Assembly (NCBI RefSeq): GCF_001667035.1
Contig: NZ_LZIR01000111.1
Span: forward strand, 103,421-167,420
From: Mycobacterium sp. 852002-51057_SCH5723018
Lineage (GTDB): Bacteria > Actinomycetota > Actinomycetes > Mycobacteriales > Mycobacteriaceae
DNA length: 64,000 nucleotides
Direction: 5' to 3'
The translations under genes were made by a program, and so were the position numbers. Below, piece after piece: positions 1-8,909 of the stretch (the first letter of the stretch is position 1; the number at the start of each line of letters is the position of its first letter). Below the pieces are notes generated by a model. It was not told the DNA's origin. It was given only the letters and a program-made list of their open reading frames with translations, and made no database searches.

Positions 1-1015
1 TGAGCGCGATCAGGCCGATGGCGGTGAAGGTGATCGGCAGCACCCGCGACCACAGCGCCAGCCGGTCGCGCTCATCGCGGGCCGCGTTGACCTGGGATTC
101 GACCGTGTCCTCGGTGGAGGTGACCTTGTAATCGGCCAGCGTCATCTCGGGCTTGAGCGGATCGCGGGCGAAGTAGTGGTTGGCGTGTTCGGTCTGCTTG
201 ACGATGGTCCCTGACACCGGGTCCACCCAGAATGTGCGCTGCGCCGCGTAATAACGGGTCATGGTGATCTGCTCGTTCGGATCGCCGCCCTGGACGCCCC
301 ACATCGCCGCCGACGTGGTCTGCTTGGCGTCCTCGTTACCGGCTAACAGCGACGGGTAGGCCACCGGGGCCACCAGCCTGCCGTCGGCGTTGTAGCCGAC
401 GTTCTGCGTGAAGCGGTACGTGGTCAGACCGTTGACGTCCTCTTGGGTGTCGTAGTTGACGTCAAAGGGCTTCTGCGCGATCGGGTCGAAGTAGGGGTAC
501 GTCTTCTTCTCGGTGTGGAACGGGAAGCGGTAGGACAGCCCGTCGTGACGGAGCGGCATCGCGGTGGGCGGGTTCTCATCGCCGAATGCGCGCGGCTTCT
601 GCACCGACCCCCCGGTGTGGGTGTCGTCGGAGACGGCCATCGCCGTCCTGCGGTTGAGGGTGACGGTGTCGACCATCGCCAGCAGCAGCCCGCTGTCCTT
701 CTGCTTGTCGGTGCGCCGCACCGAGGTGCCCACCTGCAACGTGACGACGTCGGCGTTGGCGGGCGATTCGACGCTGACCTGCTGCTGGGACACCAGCGGC
801 ACGTTCTGGTTGACGACCAGGTGGTCGCCCGACAGCGACCCGGCGTCCAAAGCGGTTCCGGAGCCGTCGCTGATCAACGTGGCGTCGAGGTTGAGCGGAA
901 CCTTGGTGATCCTGCTGCTGGTGTACGTCGACAGCAACAGCGCGGCGATCAGCAGGGCTGCTCCGAGACCGATGACCGCGCATGCGGCATAGCGCAACAT
1001 GACTGCTCGGTTCAC
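1..1015 (-). CDS. DUF3068 / PorA-family membrane-anchored protein, 3' end outside window
   Basis: Reading the minus strand from a GTG at 1015 gives an uninterrupted frame of about 338 residues to the window edge. The start is set by AGGAGG ten bases upstream. An ATG five codons in is the alternative. Residues about 9-30 form one hydrophobic segment, followed by a long extracytoplasmic-looking domain rich in beta-type sequence. A second hydrophobic stretch begins at the window edge (ITFTAIGLIAL). This single-TM, ectodomain, C-terminal-TM layout and the sequence match the DUF3068 family that includes Rv0227c. Some members are annotated as PorA-like. The molecular function is not established. 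It is divergent from the acyltransferase gene and lies on the AftD side of the envelope gene region. Confidence 0.85.
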   Translation of the reverse strand, partial: MNRAVMLRYAACAVIGLGAALLIAALLLSTYTSSRITKVPLNLDATLISDGSGTALDAGSLSGDHLVVNQNVPLVSQQQVSVESPANADVVTLQVGTSVRRTDKQKDSGLLLAMVDTVTLNRRTAMAVSDDTHTGGSVQKPRAFGDENPPTAMPLRHDGLSYRFPFHTEKKTYPYFDPIAQKPFDVNYDTQEDVNGLTTYRFTQNVGYNADGRLVAPVAYPSLLAGNEDAKQTTSAAMWGVQGGDPNEQITMTRYYAAQRTFWVDPVSGTIVKQTEHANHYFARDPLKPEMTLADYKVTSTEDTVESQVNAARDERDRLALWSRVLPITFTAIGLIAL

Positions 1016-1162
1016 GTTGCTGTGTCCTCCTAATGGTCCCCAAAAGATCCTCAGACCCGTCGGCCGCGACCCGCTCCGACATGACCAAGCAGCGAGGCAA
1101 ACCCGTTCGACCCTAACAGGGGAATTTAAGGTGCCGGTTTAGCAACCCATTGCCAGCGTCCG

Positions 1163-2395
1163 GTGTACCGGATTCCCCCGGCAACACGCGAGGTCGCATT
1201 CGAGGGCACACTGTTGGGCGTGACCGAGGGCCAGCAGGTGGGAGGGATCCGCAGCTTCCTGCCCGCCGTCGAAGGCATGCGCGCCTGCGCCGCGATGGGC
1301 GTGGTCGTCACGCACGTCGCCTTCCAGACGGGGCACTCCAGCGGCGCCGCAGGCAGGCTGTTCGGCCGCTTCGACCTGGCCGTGGCGGTGTTCTTCGCGC
1401 TGTCGGGGTTCTTGTTGTGGCGCGGGCACGCCGCGGCGGCACGGGGTTTGGGATCGCGCCCCCGTACCGGCCACTACCTGCGGTCGCGTGCGATGCGCAT
1501 CATGCCGGCCTATGTGGTTGCGGTCGTCGTGATCCTGACCCTGTTGCCCGATGCCGATCACGCCAGCCCGACGGTGTGGCTTGCCAACCTGACCCTCACG
1601 CAGATCTATGTCCCGCTCACACTGACCGGTGGCCTGACCCAGATGTGGAGCCTTTCCGTCGAGGTCAGCTTCTACCTCGCCCTGCCGATTCTGGCTTTGC
1701 TGGCGCGCCGGCTGCCGGTCGCGGCGCGGGTGCCGGCGATCGCCGCGCTCGCGGCGCTCAGTTGGGCCTGGGGCTGGGTGCCTCTCTTTTTGGGGCACTC
1801 CGATCCTGGGGTCAACCCGCTGAATTGGCCGCCGGCCTTCTTCTCCTGGTTCGCCGCCGGGATGCTGCTGGCCGAGTGGGCCTACAGTCCGATCGGCCCG
1901 GCGCACCGGTTGGCGCGCCGCCGCGTGCCGATGGCGGCCGCGGCCCTGCTCGCCTACCTGGTGGCGGCCTCGCCGCTGGCCGGCCCGGAGGGCCTGGTGC
2001 CAGGCACCGCCACCCAGTTCGCGGTGAAGATGGCGATGGGCGCTCTGGTGGCGTTCGCGCTGGTGGCCCCGCTGGTGCTGGACCGGCCCGACACGCCACA
2101 CCGGCTGCTGGGCAGCACCGGCATGGTGACGTTGGGGCGCTGGTCCTACGGCCTGTTCGTGTGGCACCTGGCCGCGTTGGCGATGGTGTTCCCGGTGCTG
2201 GGGACGTTCCCGTTCACCGGCCGCATGCCGATGGTGCTGGTGCTGACGCTGATCTTCGGTTGGGCGATCGCCGCCGTCAGCTACGGGCTGGTCGAGTCGC
2301 CCTGCCGGGAGGCGCTGCGCCTCTGGGAGAAGCGTCACCAGCCGGTGCAGGCGCGCCAGGCTATCGACGCTGAGGCTGACGCGATCGCGCCGTGA
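1163..2395 (+). CDS. Acyltransferase 3 family membrane protein (Rv0228-like)
   Basis: 410 residues from GTG 1163. A second in-frame GTG at 1220 is possible because neither start has a strong ribosome site, but the longer form is close to the 407 residues I recall for Rv0228. The motif FLPAVEGMRACAAMGVVVTH near residue 32 carries the family's conserved histidine. About ten hydrophobic segments follow, including FFALSGFLLW. Family members transfer acyl groups to sugars or lipids at the membrane. The acceptor here is unknown, although the neighbourhood (DUF3068, AftD further on) suggests envelope glycolipid or polysaccharide modification. A short tandem repeat overlaps the stop codon. Confidence 0.85.
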   Translation: MYRIPPATREVAFEGTLLGVTEGQQVGGIRSFLPAVEGMRACAAMGVVVTHVAFQTGHSSGAAGRLFGRFDLAVAVFFALSGFLLWRGHAAAARGLGSRPRTGHYLRSRAMRIMPAYVVAVVVILTLLPDADHASPTVWLANLTLTQIYVPLTLTGGLTQMWSLSVEVSFYLALPILALLARRLPVAARVPAIAALAALSWAWGWVPLFLGHSDPGVNPLNWPPAFFSWFAAGMLLAEWAYSPIGPAHRLARRRVPMAAAALLAYLVAASPLAGPEGLVPGTATQFAVKMAMGALVAFALVAPLVLDRPDTPHRLLGSTGMVTLGRWSYGLFVWHLAALAMVFPVLGTFPFTGRMPMVLVLTLIFGWAIAAVSYGLVESPCREALRLWEKRHQPVQARQAIDAEADAIAP

Positions 2396-2421
2396 ATTCG
2401 ATCTCCGTGGATTCGATCTCT
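2392..2421. repeat. Two tandem 15-bp units at the acyltransferase stop codon
   Basis: GTGAATTCGATCTCC is followed directly by GTGGATTCGATCTCT (two mismatches) and then a further GTG. The first unit contains the TGA stop of the acyltransferase. It looks like a small local duplication. No role is evident. Confidence 0.6.
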
Positions 2422-2523
2422 GTGCCCCCGAAGCCACAGGATCTCTCAATGCGGTACCGCGGGTATCAAACCGGCGATTCTGGGTAACCTGCCGTGTGAT
2501 CTGGTTTGGGGGAGGCCTTCACG

Positions 2524-3870
2524 ATGACCAACCGCATCACCGCCACAGGGGTAGTAGCGGGTCCGCCGCACGAGGAGCTGCGTCGCGGGGAGCCTCCGCT
2601 TACACCCGATGAGGACCCGTTCTACCAACCGCCGCCACGGTACGAAAAATCCCGACCCGGCGCCATTTTGCGCTCGCGCGCCGTCGAGCTCGGGTTCCTG
2701 GGTGTGCTCCCGCAGGGCTTCACCGCCACCCAGCTCCTCTACCGCAGTACGAACCTGCACGGCGGCCCCGAGGTGGCCGTGACCACTGTGCTGGTGCCAG
2801 AGCAGCGTGATACCCAGTCGCCGTGTCCGGTGCTGTCGTATCAGTGCGCCATCGACGCGGTCGCGTCGCAGTGCTTTCCGTCGTATGCGCTGCGCCGTGG
2901 GGCAGGAGCAATCGGAGCGTTCACGCAAGCGGAATTCCTCCTCGTGGCGGCGGTACTGGCCGAAGGCTGGGCGGTCTCGATACCCGACCACGAGGGCTGT
3001 CACGGCATGTGGGGTGCGCCGCGTGAGCCCGGCTACCGCATTCTTGACGGTCTCCGCGCCGCCGTGAGTTGCGAACGACTGGGGTTGTCACCGGCCGCCC
3101 CGATGGGCCTATGGGGTTATTCGGGCGGCGGTTTGGCCTCCGCATGGGCGGCCGAGCTGTGTGCGGACTATGCGCCGGAACTCAACATCGTCGGCGCCGT
3201 GCTGGGCTCACCGGTCGGTGACCCCGGAAGCGTCGCTCGCCGGCTCAACCGCTCGTTTTTCGCCGGGCTGGCCGCGCTGATGATCGCGGCGCTGACCGAC
3301 GTGTTCCCGGAAGCGCAGCGGGCGGTCGACGAGCATGCCACCGACGAGGGCACCGCACTGCTGGACGAACTGCGGACCATGACCACAGCCCAGGCGGTGT
3401 GGCGGCTGCACCATTCCGACATCGGTTCGTACGTCGACGTGTCCACCGACGAACTGTGGGACCTCCCGGACGTGCGCCACATCTTCGCGGAGACCAAGCT
3501 CGGCAAGACCCCACCCACGCCACCCGTGCTGGTCGTGCAGGCGGTGCACGACAGGATCATCAGCGTCGACGACATCGATCAGCTCGTCAAGAAGTACGCG
3601 ACCGATGGGGTAGCGGTCACTTATCATCGCGATCGATTCTGCGGTCACCTGCTGCTGCACCCGCTGTCCGCGCCGATGACGTTGCGATGGCTGCGCGACC
3701 GGTTCACCGGCAAGCCGCTTGACAAGAACAAGACGCGTACTGTCTGGCCGACGGTGTTCAACCCGTCGACCTATCTGGGCATGCTCAGGCTCGGCGTCAT
3801 CACCGCGAAAGTCATCCTGGGCCGGCCCGTCGAGCGTCGCCCGCTGTCCAAAACCGACGACGTGCCATGA
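2524..3870 (+). CDS. Secretory-lipase-family alpha/beta hydrolase (Rv1592c-like)
   Basis: 448 residues from ATG 2524, chosen over the upstream TTG at 2506 because GGGGGAGG sits eight bases before it. The nucleophile elbow GYSGG places Ser200, the likely acid is Asp343 in QAVHDR, and the likely base is His375 in FCGHLLLHP. These make the canonical catalytic triad of the fungal/actinobacterial LIP family. The protein closely resembles my recollection of Rv1592c. There is no signal peptide, so it is probably cytosolic or membrane-associated. Expected activity is hydrolysis of acylglycerol or other ester substrates. Its 3' end overlaps the convergent CoA-ligase gene by 59 bp. I recall no gene of this family at this position in M. 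tuberculosis. Confidence 0.85.
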   Translation: MTNRITATGVVAGPPHEELRRGEPPLTPDEDPFYQPPPRYEKSRPGAILRSRAVELGFLGVLPQGFTATQLLYRSTNLHGGPEVAVTTVLVPEQRDTQSPCPVLSYQCAIDAVASQCFPSYALRRGAGAIGAFTQAEFLLVAAVLAEGWAVSIPDHEGCHGMWGAPREPGYRILDGLRAAVSCERLGLSPAAPMGLWGYSGGGLASAWAAELCADYAPELNIVGAVLGSPVGDPGSVARRLNRSFFAGLAALMIAALTDVFPEAQRAVDEHATDEGTALLDELRTMTTAQAVWRLHHSDIGSYVDVSTDELWDLPDVRHIFAETKLGKTPPTPPVLVVQAVHDRIISVDDIDQLVKKYATDGVAVTYHRDRFCGHLLLHPLSAPMTLRWLRDRFTGKPLDKNKTRTVWPTVFNPSTYLGMLRLGVITAKVILGRPVERRPLSKTDDVP

Positions 3871-5317
3871 TCTCGGCGCGCACCGCCGACCGCCGCGCCT
3901 TGCCGGCGTCGTCGCGCAGCGGCGTGTCCACGAATTCTATGAAGTCCGGGGTGGGCGGCACCTTGTAGGACGAAATACGTTCCTGCAGAAAGACTTTCAA
4001 GCCGTCAGCGTCCAGCGCGGACCCATCGGCGGTGTGCACCAGGGCGTACGGCACCTGACCCAGGTCGTCGTGCGGAATGCCGACTACCAGGCACGACAAC
4101 ACCTCTGGGTGCGCCGAGAGCGCGTTCTCGATTTCGGCGGGGTAGACGTTGCGGCCGCCGACGGTGAACATGTCGACCCGGCGGTCCGACAGGTAGAGGA
4201 ACCCGTCTTCGTCGAAGTAGCCGAGGTCGCCCAGCGAGTCCCAGCCGTCGCGCGACTTCGCCGTGATGCCGATGTAGCGGTAGGTCGGCGCGCTGCCCGG
4301 GCTCGGTCGCATGTAGATCTCGCCCACCACCCCGGGCGGGCAGGGGTTGCCGTCGTCGTCGAGCACCTTCATCTCCCCGGCAACCACGACGCCGACCGAG
4401 CCGCGGTGGGTCAGCCACTGGTCGCCGGAGATGAAGGTGAGCGCCTGTAATTCGGTGCCGCCGTAGAGCTCCCAGACCTTTTCGGGGCCGAGCAGGTCGA
4501 TCCAGGCCTGCTTGACGGCCGGCGGGCACGGTGCGCCCACATGCCAAAACCGCCGGATCGAGGACAGGTCGTAGGACGACGGGTCTTCGCGGTAGACGGG
4601 CAGCGTGCGCTGCATGATCGTGGGCACCGTCGTCACGAACGTGGCGCGATGGTCGGTGATCAGCCGGAGGAACTGGTGCGGGTCGAACCGGCTCATCAGC
4701 ACGAGGTGATGGCGCATCACCAGCGCGATCGTCGCGGTGGTGAAGCCGGTGTTGTGAGACAGCGGCACCGGCACCAGCGTGGTGTCGCCCTCCTGCGCGC
4801 CCAGGGGATAGCCGACGGCGGGCGGTATGCGACTGTCACCGCCGGACTCGATGAGTTTGGGGCGGCCCGTGCTGCCGCCCGACCCCATCGCCTTCCACAC
4901 CGGCGAAACCGCCTCCGGCAAACGGGCGTCGGACAGTGCCGGGTCGGGCACGAAACCCGCTGGCGCACAAGGTATTCCAGCATGCTCGCGGCCCACCACC
5001 AAGGCGGGCGGCCGCAGCTCCAGCAGGCCCTGCAACTCGGCGTCGGGCAACCGTGCCGACAGCGGCTGGGGCACCGCCCCCAGCTTCCAGCACGCCACCG
5101 CGGCCTGGATCCACTCGATCGAGTTCGGCAGCACCATGGTGACGTAGTCGCCGACGCCCACGCCCCGCTCGGCGTAGGCCCGCGCCAACCGGTTCGTCGA
5201 GGCGTCGAGCTCGGCGCGGGTGATGGTGCGCCCGTCGCAGGTGACCGCGGGCTCGTCGGGGGCGAGTTCGGCCAGCGCCGAAATCTGCGAACCGATCGGC
5301 GGGACCGGCTCGGTCAT
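3812..5317 (-). CDS. AMP-dependent acyl-CoA synthetase/ligase (ANL superfamily)
   Basis: 501 residues. ANL signatures are present in order: the phosphate-binding loop SGGSTGRPK at 146-154, YGGTE at 285-289, the hinge region DLGYFDEDGFLYLSDRRVDM and the A10 lysine near 477 (DDAGKARR). The enzyme would adenylate a carboxylate and transfer it to CoA. The substrate cannot be read from sequence. The ATG directly abuts the TAA of the upstream lactonase gene (TAAATG), so the two are almost certainly co-transcribed and translationally coupled. A lactonase product is a hydroxy acid, which is a reasonable candidate substrate, but that is inference. I recall no counterpart at this position in M. tuberculosis, where Rv0229c is a toxin gene. 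Confidence 0.85.
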   Translation of the reverse strand: MTEPVPPIGSQISALAELAPDEPAVTCDGRTITRAELDASTNRLARAYAERGVGVGDYVTMVLPNSIEWIQAAVACWKLGAVPQPLSARLPDAELQGLLELRPPALVVGREHAGIPCAPAGFVPDPALSDARLPEAVSPVWKAMGSGGSTGRPKLIESGGDSRIPPAVGYPLGAQEGDTTLVPVPLSHNTGFTTATIALVMRHHLVLMSRFDPHQFLRLITDHRATFVTTVPTIMQRTLPVYREDPSSYDLSSIRRFWHVGAPCPPAVKQAWIDLLGPEKVWELYGGTELQALTFISGDQWLTHRGSVGVVVAGEMKVLDDDGNPCPPGVVGEIYMRPSPGSAPTYRYIGITAKSRDGWDSLGDLGYFDEDGFLYLSDRRVDMFTVGGRNVYPAEIENALSAHPEVLSCLVVGIPHDDLGQVPYALVHTADGSALDADGLKVFLQERISSYKVPPTPDFIEFVDTPLRDDAGKARRSAVRAEIMARRRFWTAGDARRAGPG

Positions 5318-6295
5318 TTAGTACGCGCCCTGTCGCTCGAAAATGCGGCGCGGGTTGTCGACCAGCATGGTGTGCAGCTGCTCGTCGGTGACCCCGCGCT
5401 CCTTGAGCGCGGGGATCACGTCGTTGTGGATGTGCAGGTAATGCCAATTGGGCGCGGCCACCGCCAGCAGGTCCTCGGGTATCGCGTCGAAGTAGCAGTT
5501 GGCGTCGTGGGAGAGCACCATCTTGTCGGCGTGGCCGCGCTCGCACATTCGCGCCACCGTGTTCACCCGGTCCTCGAACGGCAGGTACACGTCGATGCCG
5601 AATCGGTCCATCCCGATGTAGGAGCCGTTACCGATCAGCTCCTCCAGGTAGTCGAGATCGGTGCTGTCGCCGGAATGCCCGATCACCACCCGGGTCAGGT
5701 CCACGCCCTCCTCTTCGAAGATGCGCTGCTGCTCGAGCCCGCGCCGCAAACCCGCGTGGGTGTGGGTGGAGATCGGCACGCCGGTGCGCTTGTGGGCCTG
5801 CGCCACCGCGCGCAGCACCCGCTCGACGCCGGGGGTGACGCCGGGCTCGTCGGTGGCGCACTTGAGGATGCCCGCCTTGACGCCGGTGTCGGCGATGCCC
5901 TCCTCGATGTCGCGGACGAACATGTCGGTCATGACCTCTGGGCCGTCCATCGGCGTGCCCGGGCCCAGGTAGTGGAAACGGAACGGGACGTCGTTGTAGG
6001 TGTAAATCCCCGTCGCCACAACAATATTCAGCTCCGTGGCCGCCGCGACGCGCGCGATCCGCGGGATGTAGCGGCCCAGTCCGATCACGGTGAGGTCGAC
6101 GATCGTGTCCACCCCGCGGGCCTTCAGCTCGTTGAGCCGGTTGACGGCGTCGGCGACCCGTTGTTCCTCGTCGCCCCAGGCTTCGGGATAGTTCAGGGCG
6201 ATCTCGGTGGTCATGATGAACACGTGCTCATGCATGAGCGTCACGCCGAGATCGGCGGTATCGATGGAGCCGCGGGCGGTATTGAGTTCTGACAC
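5318..6295 (-). CDS. php: Phosphotriesterase-like lactonase (Php/PPH)
   Basis: 325 residues from GTG 6295, almost identical in layout to Rv0230c. The amidohydrolase metal site is intact: HEH (His22, His24), the bridging carbamylated lysine in KAGILK, THTHAG and VIGHSGD histidines and the SHDAN aspartate. This is known of the family: mycobacterial PLLs hydrolyse lactones (including N-acyl homoserine lactones in vitro) far better than organophosphates. It is first in a two-gene unit with the CoA ligase. Only about 120 bp separates it from divergent fadE4. The physiological lactone is unknown. Confidence 0.92.
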   Translation of the reverse strand: MSELNTARGSIDTADLGVTLMHEHVFIMTTEIALNYPEAWGDEEQRVADAVNRLNELKARGVDTIVDLTVIGLGRYIPRIARVAAATELNIVVATGIYTYNDVPFRFHYLGPGTPMDGPEVMTDMFVRDIEEGIADTGVKAGILKCATDEPGVTPGVERVLRAVAQAHKRTGVPISTHTHAGLRRGLEQQRIFEEEGVDLTRVVIGHSGDSTDLDYLEELIGNGSYIGMDRFGIDVYLPFEDRVNTVARMCERGHADKMVLSHDANCYFDAIPEDLLAVAAPNWHYLHIHNDVIPALKERGVTDEQLHTMLVDNPRRIFERQGAY

Positions 6296-6418
6296 GTGAC
6301 TGACTCTAAGGCGACTCAGTGGTCGACCGACAGTGCGTTTTCTCCGGTGTGCCCCGACGGCCGCGCTATTGCAGTACCGTCACCTTCGTCTCGATACGAA
6401 TCCCTTGGGAGTCACGCG

Positions 6419-8137
6419 ATGTTGCTCAATCCCAATCACTTGCAGCGCCAATACCCAGAGCGTCGCTCGGGGGAGATCATGGCCGCGACGGTCGACTTCT
6501 TCGAGTCGCGGGGCAAGGCTCGGCTGAAGTCCGACGACCACGACCGGGTTTGGTACTCCGACTTTTTGGACCACATCGGCCGCGAGCGCATCTTCGCCTC
6601 CCTGCTCACGCCGTCGGCATACGGCGCTTCTGCAGAAATGGCCTGCCGCTGGGACACCTACCGAATCAGCGAGTTCGCGGAGATCGTGGGCTTTTACGGG
6701 CTGAACTATTGGTACCCGTTCCAGGTCACCGCCCTGGGGCTGGGCCCGATCTGGATGAGCGCCAACGAGGACGCCAAGCGCAAGGCGGCGGCCCAGCTGG
6801 AGGCCGGCGAGGTGTTCGCCTTCGGCCTGTCCGAACAGGCCCACGGCGCCGATGTCTACCAGACCGACATGATCCTGACGCCTTCCGATGGCGGCTGGAC
6901 CGCGAACGGCGAGAAGTACTACATCGGAAACGCCAACGTGGCGCGGATGGTCTCCACCTTCGGCAAGATCGCCGGTACCTCGCCTGACGAAGACGAGTAC
7001 GTCTTCTTCGCCGCCGACTCCCAGCACGACCGCTACGACCTGATCAAGAACGTGGTGAACTCGCAGAACTTCGTCGCCAACTACGCGCTGCGCGACTACC
7101 CGGTCACCGAGGCCGACCTGCTGCACCGGGGCCCGGAGGCCTTCCACGCCGCGCTCAACACGGTCAACGTCTGCAAGTACAACCTCGGCTGGGGTGCGAT
7201 CGGCATGTGCACGCATGCCATGTACGAGGCGGTCACGCACGCCTCCAACCGCATCCTGTACGGGACCGTCGTCACCGACTTCAGCCACGTGCGCAGGCTG
7301 CTCATGGATGCCTACGTGCGGCTGGCCGCCATGAAGCTGGTCGCCACCCGCGCCTGCGACTACATGCGCGGCGCGTCGGCGGCCGACCGCCGCTACCTGC
7401 TGTACAGCCCGCTCACCAAGGCGAAGATCACCAGCGAAGGTGAGCGGGTCATCATCGCGCTGTGGGACGTCATCGCCGCCAAGGGCGTCGAGAAGGACAC
7501 CATCTTCGAGGCCATGACCCGCGAGATCGGGCTGTTGCCGCGGCTGGAGGGCACCGTCCACATCAACGTCGGCTTACTCGCGAAGTTCATGCCCAATTTC
7601 CTGTTCGCCCCCACCGGCGAGCTGCCCGTGATCGACCGCCGCGACGACGCGGCCGACGACACCTTCCTGTTCGCCCAGGGGCCGACGGGTGGCCTGGGCA
7701 AGGTGCGCTTCCACGATTGGCGCCCGCCATTCGTGGCTTTCGCCCACCTGCCCAACGTCGCGCTGCTGCGCGAACAGATCGAGGTGCTCGCCGAGATGCT
7801 GGCCAGCGCCACGCCGGATGCCATGCAGCAGAAGGACATTGACTTCGCCTTCGCCGTGGGCCAGCTGTTCGCGACCGTGCCCTATGCCCAGCTGATCCTC
7901 GAGGAGGCGCTGCTGTCGGGAGTGGACGAGGCGTTGCTCGACGCGATCTTCGCCGTGTTGGTCCGCGACTTCAACGGCTACGCCGTCGAGCTGAACGACA
8001 AGCCGGCGACGACCGAGGCCCAGGCCCGGTTCGCGACCCGGATGATCCGCCGTCCCGTGCACGACCCCGCTCGCTACGACCAGGTCTGGAAGGAACGCGT
8101 GCTCCCGCTCGACGGCGCCTATCGGATGCGGCCTTGA
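6419..8137 (+). CDS. fadE4: Acyl-CoA dehydrogenase FadE4
   Basis: 572 residues from ATG 6419. A longer frame opens at GTG 6296, but GGGAG lies seven bases before 6419 and the protein then begins MLLNPNH as I recall for Rv0231. The large acyl-CoA dehydrogenase fold is recognisable, with a substrate-binding mid-domain (GEKYYIGNANVARMVSTFG) and a helical C-terminal domain. The enzyme should catalyse FAD-dependent alpha,beta-desaturation of an acyl-CoA. It is followed 73 bp later by a TetR gene with its own promoter and then R2lox. The fadE4-tetR-R2lox order is shared with M. tuberculosis. The chain length of its substrate is not readable. Confidence 0.9.
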   Translation: MLLNPNHLQRQYPERRSGEIMAATVDFFESRGKARLKSDDHDRVWYSDFLDHIGRERIFASLLTPSAYGASAEMACRWDTYRISEFAEIVGFYGLNYWYPFQVTALGLGPIWMSANEDAKRKAAAQLEAGEVFAFGLSEQAHGADVYQTDMILTPSDGGWTANGEKYYIGNANVARMVSTFGKIAGTSPDEDEYVFFAADSQHDRYDLIKNVVNSQNFVANYALRDYPVTEADLLHRGPEAFHAALNTVNVCKYNLGWGAIGMCTHAMYEAVTHASNRILYGTVVTDFSHVRRLLMDAYVRLAAMKLVATRACDYMRGASAADRRYLLYSPLTKAKITSEGERVIIALWDVIAAKGVEKDTIFEAMTREIGLLPRLEGTVHINVGLLAKFMPNFLFAPTGELPVIDRRDDAADDTFLFAQGPTGGLGKVRFHDWRPPFVAFAHLPNVALLREQIEVLAEMLASATPDAMQQKDIDFAFAVGQLFATVPYAQLILEEALLSGVDEALLDAIFAVLVRDFNGYAVELNDKPATTEAQARFATRMIRRPVHDPARYDQVWKERVLPLDGAYRMRP

Positions 8138-8151
8138 CGCCCGTGGAGCTC

Positions 8152-8179
8152 TTGACTGTGAGCTAGCCCACCGTAGAAT
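8152..8179 (+). promoter_or_regulatory. SigA-type promoter of the tetR-R2lox unit
   Basis: TTGACT at 8152-8157 and TAGAAT at 8174-8179 are separated by 16 bp. They lie in the fadE4-tetR gap with a likely start site near 8186. Both hexamers are close to the vegetative consensus. A palindrome overlaps the -10 element. Confidence 0.65.
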
Positions 8180-8192
8180 GACCAGTGGTCAT
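8178..8192. promoter_or_regulatory. Perfect 15-bp palindrome, probable TetR operator
   Basis: ATGACCAGTGGTCAT has two perfect 7-base arms around a central G. It overlaps the -10 box and the likely transcription start of the adjacent tetR gene, which begins 19 bases downstream. This is the expected geometry for autorepression. The assignment to this regulator is inference. Confidence 0.65.
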
Positions 8193-8210
8193 CGATGCTA
8201 GGAGGCCGCA

Positions 8211-8909
8211 ATGCCGACGGTGACTTGGGCACGCGTGGATCCGGCGCGCCGGGCGGCCGTTATCGAGGCCGCCGAAGCCGAATTCGGCGCACACGGGTTT
8301 TCCCGGGGCAGCCTGAACGTCATCGCACGCAAGGCCGGAGTCGCCAAGGGCAGCCTGTTCCAGTACTTCGCGGACAAGCGTGACCTCTATGCGTTCATCG
8401 CCGACATCGGCAGCCAGCGGGTGCGCGCCTACATGGAGGACCTGATCCGCGAGCTCGACCCGAGCCGGCCGTTCTTCGAATTCCTCACCGAGCTGCTCGA
8501 CGGCTGGGTCGCCTATTACGCCGAACATCCGCGCGAACGCGCGCTGCACGCCGCGGCGACGCTGGAGGTCGACACCGAGGCCCGCGTCAGCGTGCGCAAC
8601 GTCATTCACCGGCACTACCTGGAGGTGCTGCGACCGCTGGTGCACGCCGCGCAAACCCGCGGTGACCTGCGCCCCGACGCCGACACCGACGTCTTGCTGT
8701 CGCTGCTGCTGATGATCTTCCCGCACCTCGCCCTGGCTCCCTACATGCGCGGCCTGGACCCCGTCCTCGGGCTCGACGACCCCACACCGGAGCAGCCGGC
8801 GCTGGCCGTGCGGCGCCTCGTCGCCGCGCTGGCCGCCGCCTTCTCGGCGGATGCGCCCGGCTACCCAGCCGTCAACTCAGCCCCGAAACGATCCGAGGAG
8901 GTCACATGA
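8211..8909 (+). CDS. TetR-family regulator (Rv0232-like)
   Basis: 232 residues from ATG 8211, with AGGAGG six bases upstream. The N-terminal helix-turn-helix is clear at about residues 15-60 (FGAHGFSRGSLNVIARKAGV then GSLFQYFADKRDLY). The rest is a helical ligand-binding domain. It shares an ATGA overlap with R2lox, so the two are translationally coupled. The promoter palindrome suggests it represses itself and R2lox. The ligand is unknown, but an acyl-CoA or fatty acid would fit the neighbours. Confidence 0.9.
   Translation: MPTVTWARVDPARRAAVIEAAEAEFGAHGFSRGSLNVIARKAGVAKGSLFQYFADKRDLYAFIADIGSQRVRAYMEDLIRELDPSRPFFEFLTELLDGWVAYYAEHPRERALHAAATLEVDTEARVSVRNVIHRHYLEVLRPLVHAAQTRGDLRPDADTDVLLSLLLMIFPHLALAPYMRGLDPVLGLDDPTPEQPALAVRRLVAALAAAFSADAPGYPAVNSAPKRSEEVT

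Noticed and set aside
1139..2449. 436-codon minus-strand frame over the acyltransferase
   Set aside because: Antisense shadow. The plus-strand frame has the acyltransferase motifs.
4541..6292. 583-codon plus-strand frame over the CoA ligase and lactonase genes
   Set aside because: Antisense to two well-supported enzymes. The sequence has shadow-frame composition.
6296..6418. N-terminal extension of FadE4 from GTG 6296
   Set aside because: Extra 41 residues are atypical for the family. The ATG at 6419 has a ribosome site and gives the expected N-terminus.
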